Of a stretch of 64,000 nucleotides of DNA, positions 33,901-45,629 are shown one piece after another. This DNA comes from Bathynomus jamesi (lineage: Eukaryota; Arthropoda; Malacostraca; Isopoda; Cirolanidae): the NCBI GenBank assembly GCA_023014485.1, contig JAJOZX010003214.1, forward strand, positions 186,001-250,000, given 5' to 3'. Made by a program: the position numbers and the translations under genes. Numbering within the stretch: the stretch's first letter is position 1; each line of letters begins with the position of its first letter. The notes beneath the pieces were generated by a model. The model searched no databases. It was not told where the DNA came from and saw only the letters and a program-made list of their open reading frames with translations.

Positions 33901-36900
33901 TATTATAATTTTTTTTTTTTGTATATTTCAGAGAATTATATAATATAGGTAATTTAAATTACATAATTAATTAATTTATATGGACATTCAAAGTGTGAAG
34001 AACTTCGAACCTGCTATCCTGTTTAAAGGTAAAGCTATGTACGTATATAAATAAGTACCTCATACTAGGCTATAGGTACTACCCTATAGAATAAGTTCAG
34101 TTTTAAGAGTTAGATGAGTTTTAATAGAATTACTTTACTTTGTGTATTTATTAATTGTGTACAACAGTATGTACCCATGTGAAAATAAGCTTATTTAAAA
34201 CTTGGAGCAAGGATTTTTTTGGCATCTGTATTTATTCCAATCTGTAAATCAAACTGCACATTTTTTCTTGTTGTAGACCTCTGAAACAAGATCAGTAAGT
34301 AGGTCCCAAATTTTCTTGTGCCATCTAAGCAAAAATAGCTTTTAACAGGGTTGGATACAATGAATAATTATAATTGTATTTTTAATTAATTGATCCTAAT
34401 TTCCATTAATTGTAATTGATTCAAAATAAAATAAAAATAAAGGTAATTGTAATTGACTTTTTAGCTATAACTGATGTAATTGATCAATTAATGTCAATTG
34501 TTAAAAATTATACCCCTAGATCTGGCAGTCATACATCATCTAATGAAAATAAACCTTTGATAGTTTATTTAGTTATACTTAAATATAGATTTTTTTTTTT
34601 TTTTGTTTCAAAGTATGACCGCTCATGGCCACCAAAAGAAAGGTGGATAGCAGAGCGAACACAGGACGAAGACTATGGAACAGTTAACGGAAATGAACAA
34701 TAGAAAAAAAAGCAGAAAGATCATAGCGGAGTTACAGCCGGTAAAGAAGTCGGGAGCGAAAGAGGAAGGAGAACAACCCGGTTACCGAAAAGTAGGGACC
34801 TTCAGATAGAATAGCGCCAAGCCTATCACAAGGCCCGACGCTCTCCACAAAGGGAAAATACTCTGCGCGCAGCGCAGAGTAAAGCGGACGCTCCACCAGG
34901 AGGTGGGCAACTGTAAGTGAGACGTTACAATTGGGACATCGGGGCACCCGATCCCCAGCCATCAAATAGCCATGGGTCAGGTGGGTGTTGCCAATACGGA
35001 GGCGGGCAAGAGCCACCTCCTTATGGCGCGACCGATGGAAGGAAGAGGCCCAACATCCTAATTTGGGTTTAATCTTGCAGAGTTTATTTGTAGCGCCATC
35101 CCAGCGACTCTGCCACCGGGAGCGCAAAAACCTACGGAAGCCAGGGATATAATCGGAAAAGGGGAGGGACATGGGTGAAACCTGTAGTCGGCACGCGGAA
35201 CGGGCAGCTCGATCGGCAGCCTCATTTCCAGCCACGTTAACATGTGCAGGGACCCAGCAAAATACCACCTCCTTGCCACCAAAAGCGACAAGGATATGGC
35301 ACAGTAGCTGGATTCGTCAGAGCAGTGGGTGGACAGGGTCAAAACACTCCAGGCCATCCAGGGCACTGCGGGAATCCGAATAGATGACAAACGACCCATC
35401 CGGATGCTCCCGCACCACCTCCAGAGCGCTCAGAATGGCATAGAGCTCAGCCGTGAAAACGGAAGCCTCATCAGGGAGACGGGTACATCGGGGAGCAAGG
35501 GCAGACGACTGGGGAACAGCCGCAGCTCCAACGCCTCCCGATGACCTCGAGCCATCTGTGAAGACCACAACACACGCTGCATGCTGAAGGAACAGAGACC
35601 GAAGCAAGGCAGAGTCAGAATCGGCCCTGCGAACAGGACGCAACGCCCTACAGCACGCAACAGGGGTGCTCTCCCAAGGTGCAACACCCCTGAAAGAGAC
35701 CGGTATAACGGATGGAGGAGGAGTGCCCATACCATCGAGGAGGGAGGTCACCGTGTCGGTGAAATACCAACCCCCATCCCGGCAGAACGCCCTCTCAACC
35801 ACCTGGAACAGAGGAGAGTTGGGAAGACGGAGAATCCGGAGATAGTGATTGGCAATGAGGAACGACCTCCGATCCTCCAAGGGAGGGATGTCGCACTCAA
35901 CCTGCAGACTATCAACCGGAGATGAGCGGAAGGCGCCAGATGACATGCGCAGTCCTCTAGAGAGGACCGGATCCAGTATCCGAAGGGCCGTACGGGAGGC
36001 GGAGTCGTACACCACTCCCATAGTCTAATTTGGACTGTACCAAGGACACGTACAAACGGAGGAGTGTCCGCCTATCCGCGCCCCATGTAGTATGCGATAG
36101 ATGTCCCAGCAAATCCAGGGTACGTCTTGCAGACTCGCGCAGCCGGCGAAGGTGGGGATCCGGCGCCGGATCCCCGTCTCCTCGACGGAAGGAAGGCCAC
36201 ACACGAAGTCTTCGGGGAAGACAGCGTAAGGCCCACCGACGACGCCAAGCGTTCAACCCGATTGACCGCGAGTTGGACTTGCCTCTCCACGAGGGGGGGA
36301 CTCGTCCCCGCCGCATAGACAGCCAGATCGTCGGCATAGATGGAACAGCGCACCGAGGGCGGAAGGGCTCCCGGTAGCGCAGACATGACCAGATTGAAGC
36401 AGGAGACGCTCAAGACACACCCCTGGGGCACCCCCTCCTCCTGAACATACAGGTCAGATAGGGCCGTCCCATTACGGACGCGGAAAGTGCGACGGCAGAG
36501 GAAGCCACGAAGAAATGTGGGCAAAAAGCCCACAAAACCAAGAGACTTCAAACGGTCCATGACAACTCCCCAACGGGTCGTGTCATAGGCCTTTTGGACG
36601 TCGAAAAAGACGGCCAGAACAAGATTCCGGCGGGAAAAGGCCTCCCGTACATCATGACCAAGGAGGAGAAGGGGGTCCGGTCCAGAGTACCTCGAAATCG
36701 ACGAAAGCCATACTGGGTCGGGGGGTATAACCCAAGCGACTCCAGTGTAAAGGAAAGTCGGACGGCCACCATCTTTTCAAGGAGCTTGCATAAGCAGCTC
36801 GTCAAGGCAATAGGCCGATAGCCCGCCACCTCCGCCGGATCCTTCCCCGGCTTAGGTATCGGGACCACAATCGCCTCCCTCCAACGGGAAAGGAACGACC

Positions 36901-39900
36901 CCTCAACTCACACCCGGTTGAAAAGATCCAGCAAGAAGTGTAGGGCCATCGGGTGCAGATTCCAAATAAGGTCATACGGAATGTTATCAAGGCCAGGGGC
37001 GGAAGAACGACGGGTTGCCAAGGCAGCCCGAAGTTCCCGCATCGTAGAGAGACGGTTATAGGGCTCGTTCCCAGGCGGCGGGAACGTAAATCCGACAAAG
37101 GACGATCCGCAGCTGAAGGCGAACGGGAAACCGCAGCAAAAGCACCGGCCAGCCGATTGGCTACAGCAGCAGGATCCGAAAGGAAGCCGTCCCCGTCCCG
37201 AAGGACAGGGCGACTAGCAGGGACCGGCTTCCCCTCGATACTACGTACCCTCCGCCACACAGCAGCAGAAGTGGTAGACGAGGAAATGCCGGACACAAAA
37301 GCACGCCAAGAGGCCCGACGGGCCAAATTGAGAGCCCGGCGGGCGAAAACCTTCGCCCGCCGCATCTCAATCAAGTGGTCCGCGCGCCGGGTGCGGTGGA
37401 AGCGGCGCGTTGCCCTCTTCCTCTCACACACCGCCTGGTGACATGCTGGAGTCCACCACGGGACGCTACGCGTCCGCGGGTTACCGGAAGATCCTCCGCG
37501 ACGCCCATCACCACCCGCTCGAAGAACTCCAAGCTCTCATCCACAGAGCCAAAGCTCAACACCGAACGGGCAATGACGGAACGAGCTCTGAAGGATGGCC
37601 AGTCAGCCCGCGCAAGGCACCACCTCGGTCGAGACGAGACACCCGGCTGCGGTTCGACCGGCTCAAGACAGACTGGGTAATGATCACTGCCATAAGAGTC
37701 CCCCAACACCTTACACGAAAAATCGAGTAAGGTATCGAGGGACATCAAGGAGAGATCAATACAGGTAGATGAACCCGTGGGTTCGTGGAAGTAGGTAGGT
37801 TCACCGGAATTGAGGCACGCGAAGGGAAGTTCCTCCATTAAGGAGAGCAACATACCAGCAATATTAGTCGACCGGACATCTCCCCAAGCCGGGTCGCCAC
37901 TGTTAGAGTCCCCGAGGAGGAGAAACGGTCGAGGCAGTTGCAACACCAACTTGCGAACCGCGTCGCGAGGAGGAAGGTCATGAGGAGGAATATAAATCGA
38001 GCAGGCAGTGTACTGGCGATCTAAAGAGAGCCGCACAGCCACAGCCTGCAAGGAAGTACGAAGAGGCACACCTCGCGAGGGTAATGAATGATGTACATAA
38101 ATCGTCGCACCCCGCCGGCGTGTGTGCTCATCCGGGGTGCAAGGGAAACCAACATAGCCAGAGAGACGAGGGAGCCCCCGCACCTCCAGGATAGTCTCCT
38201 GGAGACAAACACAGGAAGGCCGCTCGCTCTCCAGTAGGGAGGCAAGGTTCTCCCAGTTAGTTAAAAGCCCCCTACAGTTCCAATGCAAAATGGAACTGTA
38301 AGGGGAAGTGGCATTATAAGAAGCAGAGAAAGCAGAGAAATAGCCACGGACCAAGCTGAGCAGCAAACTCAACGGTCTGTAACCAGGGACGGAATCGGCT
38401 TCCCCGACTCACTCCGAACGGGAGGGGTAGGGGCCACCGACCCCACAGCTGCTTCATCCGTAGTAGAACGAGAGGTGGAAAGTGGAACAGGGAGTTCAGA
38501 GGGGGGGAGAGACGACGAGACGGGCCCAGTCGAAACCCCCGACTCCCCACCAGAGGGGGGGCAGGGGAGGGGGCTCGTCACACCAGACAAGTGCTGACGG
38601 GGGGGGGGGAGGAAAGGTCCACCACAGGTGGGAGAGGTAGATCCAGGAGAGAGACCCGACCACTCTCAGCAGGAGCCGAAGGGAGACAGACTCCATCTCC
38701 ATGAAGAAGAGCCAGGCTCCTCTCGACCGGGTCCACCATAGGAACCGAGTCAGTAATTGAGGGTGTCATGGGGCGGTGTACCTCAACCGACACCCGGACA
38801 CTAGTTGGGGCACCGGGAGGTGACGCTTCACCAGCCCTCCATATAGGGGGGGGGGGGAGTCCCGAGCGGATCAGGAGCGGCGCGCCGCTTCCCCTCCGGT
38901 GAAGAAGGGGAAGCAGGGTGAGCAGCAGTCATGATCGGGTCTGGAGGACTCCGACCACGGCGACGCTTCCTCCTCCCCTTCGGGGCATCACCTTCCCCAC
39001 CCGAGAGATGAGTAGGCAAGGATCCAGACCCCAAGGCCGGAGAGGGAGAAGGGGCACTTGTAGGCAGGGAATCAGATGGGATGTCTGAAAGTGAGGCAGA
39101 GGGACAAGGTCCCGCGGCGCCAGGGGGACCATCAACCCCCGGAACTTCCAGGGGGGCACCACTTCGGTAGGAGCCGGGGTAGCACGGGAGGGGCCCGAGG
39201 ACCCGCCAGGGCCAAGAGCCGCAGCATAGGACAACCCCCGCCGCGGCTCCCGGTCACGGACCCTATCGCGCGCCTCTCGCGCACTAAGAAATTCGGTAGT
39301 CCTTAAGGACCTCACCTCGAATTCAAACTTGAAAACGGGGCAGTCCCGAAAGGAGGAAGGGTGGGCCCCCGAGCAGTTCGAGCACCGCGGGGGCTTCGTG
39401 CACGGGGTAGGGTGCGCAGGCCCACCGCAGCGGACACATAGCTTACCCTCACGGCGGCACGCAGAGCTAACATGGCCGAACCGGTTGCAGCCAAAGCAGC
39501 GAACCGGGTCAGGCACATACGGTCGCACCGAAAACTCACACGACCGGCGATCACCCACGCCCCAGAACACCTGGGCCGGAGGCACAAGGGAGTCAAAGGT
39601 CAGGAGCAGACGAGCGGACGGGGTAAGAGCACCATCCCGGCGCGACGAAAAGCGGAAGACCTTCGTTACCCCCTGGGGGGCAAGATCCTCCTGCAACTCG
39701 CCAACCGGGATTGACAGCAGACGGGAAGCGAAAATGGTGCCCTGACAGCTATTCAATTGCGGATGGGGAGTCACAGAAACTCTGCAACCCAAAACATCCT
39801 GCAACTGTAGAAGGGACTCAGTCACCCCCGAAGAACGGGACTTCAAAAGAAGAGACCCATCCTTCAGAGGGCGGATATCATAACGACAGGGAACCCCACC

Positions 39901-42900
39901 GTCTTAAGACGCTGAAACACCCGTTCCGAGTTGCCCGGAAGGGAGCCAGCGGAAGGGCGGAGAACAAGGAACCTGTCCACCAGACAGAAATTGACAGCAG
40001 GGACAGGTCCATGTGTAACGGTGACCGAGAGTGGGCGAGAGAACGAGGGCCGCGAAGACCCCGCCCTACGGCCACCACGAGAGCCAGTCGCCGCAGAGGA
40101 CGAGAGGGGGCCATACGGCTTTAAGGTTAATCCAGCGGAGGCAGAGGCCGCTGAACGACCAGAAGTAGAAGTCTTATCCAAATCCATGGGCGGGCCAGAG
40201 TCGTCAACAGGAGGGGATTGAAGTTTTGAAATTGAACCCATAAACAATAGCTTTACAAAAAAGACAACCTCGGACCCAAGGCAATGCACCATCCGCCGCT
40301 GCATCCTTCAAGGCGCAGACCCAACGTCCCGGTTAGCCCGCCCCCCAACCTGACTGTCGTTTTAAACACAGCAGATTGGCTCTACGGAGATTTGTCCGTT
40401 AAGGGCCTAGCAAAGACCCAATCCAGACACAGCAGCGGTCCGGGCGCCCGTACCGTCCCCAGAGCACGGCTCAGCCACGGAGCGATGCCCCCCGGCGGGT
40501 GCACCCGATGACCCCAAGACTGCAAAATACAAACAGAGGGGGGGGGGATACTACAATTGACAGAGGCCGAAGACCGAGTCAAGACAAAAGAAATTCCGGG
40601 AGAGACGGAAAAAAAAGGGGAGCAAAAAGAAAAAGGGGAGCAAAAAGAAAAGGGGGGAAAAAAAAAACCGCAACTAGGTAACTCTTCGCCCACACCCCGC
40701 AAGGAGTTGAGGAAACCCCAACAACCCACGAGATGTACGAGCTCCCTCGGCCCGGCAAGCCGGAGTACCTAATCGAGGGGGCTTAAATATAGATATATAT
40801 TTATTTTAGATATATATTTAGATATATAGAATAGATAGTTATATTTGTGTAATTGTAATTGATTCAGACAAAATTAATTGTAATTGATCTTGAAATTGTG
40901 AAGTACAATACTAACTGTAATTAATTTGAAGAAAAATAAAAAAAATTGTAATTGTTTCCATTTTGTGTAATTGAACCTAATCCTGGCTTTTAAGCTAGGT
41001 ACATATGTTTTTTTTTTCTTTTTAGATAAACATGGATTTCAGCAGTTTGAATATGAGCAGGTTCTGTTGTGACCCATTTAAAAAACAAAGGAAAAGTGAA
41101 AAAAGGCATTCGTGCATTGACTAAAAATTTGATTGATCAAAATCCTGAATTGAAACTAACAAATAATCATAAAGCATGTGCAACCTGTCGAAATATACTA
41201 GCAAATCGTCCATCCCCAATGCCTGAATGTGAACCACTTGAAAAATCACCATCCACCTCATCAAGTGCCCCATCTGAGCTAGAAACCGTTGGAGATGTAG
41301 TTGAAATGCAGTATGAGCTTAGTAAATTCAATGCTTCATTGGCCACACTTGATGAGACCCCAATAAAACCATGTAAACTCTCTGACAGCGCTGGTTACAC
41401 AAAGAGAAAGTTGAGGAAAGTAGTAGTAGTTGTGAAAAGAAAGCTTGAACTTGCAACTAAACAACCAATTTCATGCAGTGACTCAGATGATACAGAACTG
41501 GAGATTCTTCAACAACTAAAAGAGAAATTTAATCAAGTGACAAGTCGAAGTGAAAAACTGACAATTCTTACTATCCTACCAAAAAAGATGGACAAAGGTA
41601 AAGATCAAAGAAGAATTTAAGTGCTCAGATTACATGGTTAGGCAAGCAAATAGTTTGGTGAGGGAGAAGGGAGTGCTTTCAACTCCTAATCCGCGTTTGG
41701 GGAAACGCCTGAATAGTGAAATTGCTGCCAAAGTAATTGACTTCTATCATTCACCAGATGTGAGTAGACAAATGCCAGGGTTGAAAGACTTTGTTTCTGT
41801 AAAAGGAGCTGATGGTAGGCGGGAAAGAAAACAAAAATCGCTAATCTTATGCAACCTAAAAGAAGCATTTGAGCTTTTCAAAACAAACCATCCAACAATT
41901 AAAATAGGATTTTCAAAATTTGCAGAGCTTCGGCCAAAAGAATGTGTTGCCAGGTGCCAGTGGAACACATTCTGTCTGCATTTGCACTAAGCACTAAGCA
42001 ATGTAACAATAATGGCTTCCATAAAATATATTGTAAATACCTAATAACTGCCTTTTTTAAATATAAAGTTATGTTGATGCCTCTTTTTTCATGGTTTCAC
42101 CCAGCTAGACAAGAATCAGTTCTTATAACTCAATTGGTAAAAATAAAGGAATGTTATTTTAATATGCATATTAAAAGGCAAATTGTCTTAAAAATAGCAG
42201 ACATTATAGATCTCAGTGAGACAAATCTAATGGTACTTTTCTCAACACTCTAGCTCAAACAGTTCCAAAGAAACGGCGCTCCAAAATTGGTGGAAAAAGG
42301 TACTTGGTCAAAATGGAGGTAGGTATGGTCCACTGAAATGGCTGTAGCATCTATACTAACTTAATCAACACTAAAAATCTTGTTCTAGGTTAAGGTAGAC
42401 ATGTGTACCCAAAATTGGGTGAAAGGAGAAAAAAATCGGTTGTGACATCAAATGACCTGCACAAGGTCAAAGTCAAAAATAAAATCACCTTTTTTTTTTT
42501 TGACCACTGAGGTAAAATATGAATAGAAACAGTTGTAGATTTGCTTAAAAGCTTTAAAAGTGTTTAAAGGGTCTCTGTAAGTGCAATAGGAGCCAAGATA
42601 TTTCATGTTGAAATATGGTATGACCTTGGAAATTGACCTTTTTTACAAAATTCGAATGGCCACATCTCCGGAACCATATGACCTAGAGTGTTGAAACAAG
42701 TGAATTCTGTTTTTCTCACCGAGATCTATAAGTACGCCAATTTTAAAAAAAAATCAGTGATGGTCACGTTTTTTTCAACCCAAAATTCCATTGAACTGAC
42801 ATGGAATGATACACAGGGGTCTTGTTCACCCCTGTATGGAGTATGCTTCTCATGTGTGGGGGGTGGTTCAACCCACATAGTCGTACTTGACTGGGTGGAA

Positions 42901-44951
42901 TCAAAGGCTTTTCATCTCATCAATTCCCCACCTCTTACTGATTGTCTTCAATATCTCTCTCTTTGCTATCGCTATCATAAAAGACATTGCTCTTCTGAAC
43001 TCTCTAATTGCATGCCTCCTCTTTTAAGGAGAGCACACAGTACCAGACTTTTTACACTTTCTCATTCCTTTTCTGTCCAACTATCTAATGCAAGGGTTAA
43101 TTGGTATTTTCAGTCAACTCTGGAACAATCTTCCTGAATCCATCTTTCCTCCTGTCTATGACCTCTCATCTTTCAAATGCAGTGTCTACGCATCTCAAAA
43201 ACCCTGGACCTTGATTTTGGCTCCTTCTTCTATGGGAGGGGTGCTTTTGCAGGCATTTGCCCTCGGCCCCTCCTTCCTACATAAAAAAAAAAATAAAAAA
43301 AAACCAATCACACCATATTTCATGTTGTGCATAATCAGTATTCTTACTTATGAAACACTTTGTACCTGCTGAATGCCTGCTTTCACTTGGCAGTATAGTC
43401 TAATATTGCAGCATAGTGTTCCCCTCTGTATGTACCAAAAGTTTACAGTTGTTTGTGCCAGCCCAACTTTAACCTGGCCTCACACCAGCCTAGCATAAAT
43501 CAATATTTAGGGTGGCGACTTTTTCATCTGTAACTTTGGCTACTTTGTTAGTTGCTAAAAATTTTTAATATTCCTGGACGGTTTAATTTTAATCTTGGCT
43601 GGCAGGAAGGTCTACATGTTGCAATGTGCCCCACATTGTTTTAAGTGCCCTCACTTAAAACAAAAATAATTAATTTCATTATTATAAGTGTACAGAGATT
43701 AAAATTTACCTTGCTGAAGGAGAAAATTGGCTTTTTAATGCCATACTGCTTTGGTACTTGGGGCCAATCTCTTGTGTTAATAAGAAATTCCATGTTTGGC
43801 AATTTGTCAATTATCTGTGTGTAAAGATTGTCTATATGAGCAACTACAATAAAAAATATCCCCCTAGCTAAATTCATGAAGATATGAAACAGTTAAATTC
43901 TATTCAATTTTAGACCATGTTTTATGACATTTTTAAGGATTTGTGGTCTTAGAGACCCACAAAAGTAGCATAATTTTAGTGTGTAGCTAGCTCATATTAA
44001 CTTACTTTCAAAATAAAATGCTCTACTCCACTACATCTGCTGGGAAACATGCACTCCTTGTCCCTAAACAAACGATGGTCAATCACTTGATACAGGGCAC
44101 CCCTAAGGAAATGTAATGCCACATTTATTTTAGCTGATACTTTTTTATAATTTTGTACATCTAATACAAAATTATTAGATATACTCATAGTTTGATAGAG
44201 TAACTTGCTATTAATTCAAAAACATGGTTATTAACAAAATACAAAATTAGCAGGAAATTTAAATGAGTTCCTTATGCAATCAACAGTAAGATCTTGACAG
44301 ATTTAGCTATTTACTGACAAATAAGACCTGCGGTCTTTAACACAAAGCAATAATAAGAATTTAACTGAAAAATTATTACATACTCTAACAACCAACCTTG
44401 ATCTTGATTCCTCAATGTCTTGTTTGTTGATGCCATTTGTAAAAGGGGAAAGGTCTTTCTTTATCAATGAGTAGTGACAAGAACACCTATCTGCTAAACA
44501 TGGCTTATAACTCGCAACAGAAGTCTTAATTTCATTCTTGTAGTGTTCCCATTTGCTATTGGCTTCTGCAGAAACAGTAATTAATAATACTCTCAAACAG
44601 GCCATACAAGGCTTTAAGATGATAAATATTAAATATTGTCAGCATCAAAATAAAATTTTCTAAGTCACTTTTTGATGTTTTTGAGTTTTTGTTGCTAATG
44701 CCATGTAAAAAAAATTGCCCATCTTTTGGTACAAATTTCGTCCTTGTAGGATGAACTATAAGGGTGATATGACTTAGGAAAATATGAATTTTTGCAAATA
44801 AGTAATTTACTTTAGAACCCTTTTTTGTTTTTCTCAAAACCACAAAAAATTACTTAGGAAAATATGTTATGACACTGACGATATGATAAACTGAGAGCCC
44901 TAAACAAAATTGAATCAAAATACAATAATTGTATTCATGACTGTGTGTGTG

Positions 44952-44982
<31 letters not shown>

Positions 44983-45575
44983 GTAGGGGGGAGGGGCATA
45001 CTTTAAATACATGCATGTGTATCTCCAATTAAACAGATCTGGGTCATTCCATGGAAATGTCAACCTCAAGGCTAAATTAAAAAATAATAAAAGGGAATTG
45101 AAACTGGTATAATTTGAATGCTAAAACATTGTATTTTTTAAGTTTAAAAAGAAATATTACATAGATGAAGCATAGAAAAAATTATACAAAGAAATGTTAA
45201 TACATATTGCAATATGCGATCTATTGAAAAAAAAATTGAGAAATTCATGGCACTTTAAAATGGTTTTCTTTTAGGAATATAAAAAACCTGATTGCACCAT
45301 TTTAAAGGCCAGGTTTTATAATTTAAAATCATATAAAGAGAACAGTCTCAACTTTTGTTAGTTTACATTATCTAGTTCAGTTAATTGAGTACATCATTAA
45401 TACATGAGATTATAAATAAGCTCACTTCAAGTGTTAATATGAACCAACCTGTTTTCATTTACTGTTCTCCTAGCCTCAGCTATGGCCTATGACACTTGTT
45501 ACATGCAAGTGTGACACATAACATGGAAGATCAGGGGATTGACAGATATCTCTAGCAAGTATTATTTACTGTTAA

Positions 45576-45629
<54 letters not shown>

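Larger units (their letters stand above)
34591..40781 (-). mobile_element. Full-length I-clade LINE, 6.2 kb
   Basis: A perfect 13-bp target duplication CTTAAATATAGAT lies at 34578-34590 and 40782-40794. The 3' end on the minus strand is a 14-nt poly(A), seen as T-run 34591-34604. It encodes ORF1 with three CCHC-like knuckles, then ORF2 with endonuclease, reverse transcriptase and RNase H. It is much more GC-rich than its surroundings. Its length and both ends suggest a complete insertion, though the reading frames have since been damaged. Confidence 0.92.
34346..40985. mobile_element. hAT-type MITE split by an I-clade LINE
   Basis: Ends CAGGGTTGGATACAAT and inverted CAGGATTAGGTTCAATT. A perfect 8-bp duplication GCTTTTAA lies at 34338-34345 and 40986-40993. 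Both halves are full of AATTGTAATTGA motifs. Without the LINE it is about 436 bp and non-coding. Confidence 0.85.
33094..42812 (+). mobile_element. Long-TIR element A (uncharacterised family), carrying nested insertions
   Basis: The left arm 33094-33850 and the inverted right arm 42190-42812 match over about 620 bp (ends GGGTCATTCCATGTCAG and GTATCATTCCATGTCAG). Shared blocks include GACCATCACCGA, GGTTCCGGAGATATGGCC, CCTATTGCACTTACAGAG, CCCAATTTTGGGTACACATG and CATTTTGACCAAGTACC. After removal of the LINE and MITE insertions the element would be about 3 kb. It holds a truncated gene (41069-41990) homologous to the gene of element B. Target duplication unresolved. Confidence 0.85.
32845..43290 (+). 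mobile_element. LINE fragment (reverse transcriptase C-terminal part) split by long-TIR element A
   Basis: 32860-33093 translates as [20 protein letters not shown] and [18 protein letters not shown]. The protein resumes after 42812 as LVHPC, YASHVW-like sequence, [28 protein letters not shown] and [14 protein letters not shown], then an A-rich end at 43281-43302. This is the C-terminal part of a jockey-like ORF2, and the element at 33094-42812 sits in the middle of it. It is 5'-truncated and dead. It lies in intron 4 of the Rumi gene. Confidence 0.75.

Noticed and set aside
34416..40772. Many plus-strand open frames over the I-clade LINE
   Set aside because: High GC makes antisense frames long by chance; the real coding strand is minus, with clear RT, RNase H and zinc-knuckle motifs.
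33080..42830. Target-site duplication for element A
   Set aside because: TACAAGGG on the left and TACACAGG or ACAGGGGTC on the right are suggestive, but the element's own end begins GGGTC, so the boundary is ambiguous.
45042..45070. GGGTCATTCCATGGAAATGT as the end of another long-TIR element
   Set aside because: The first bases match the family ends, but no partner arm or continuing similarity was found nearby; could be a fragment.
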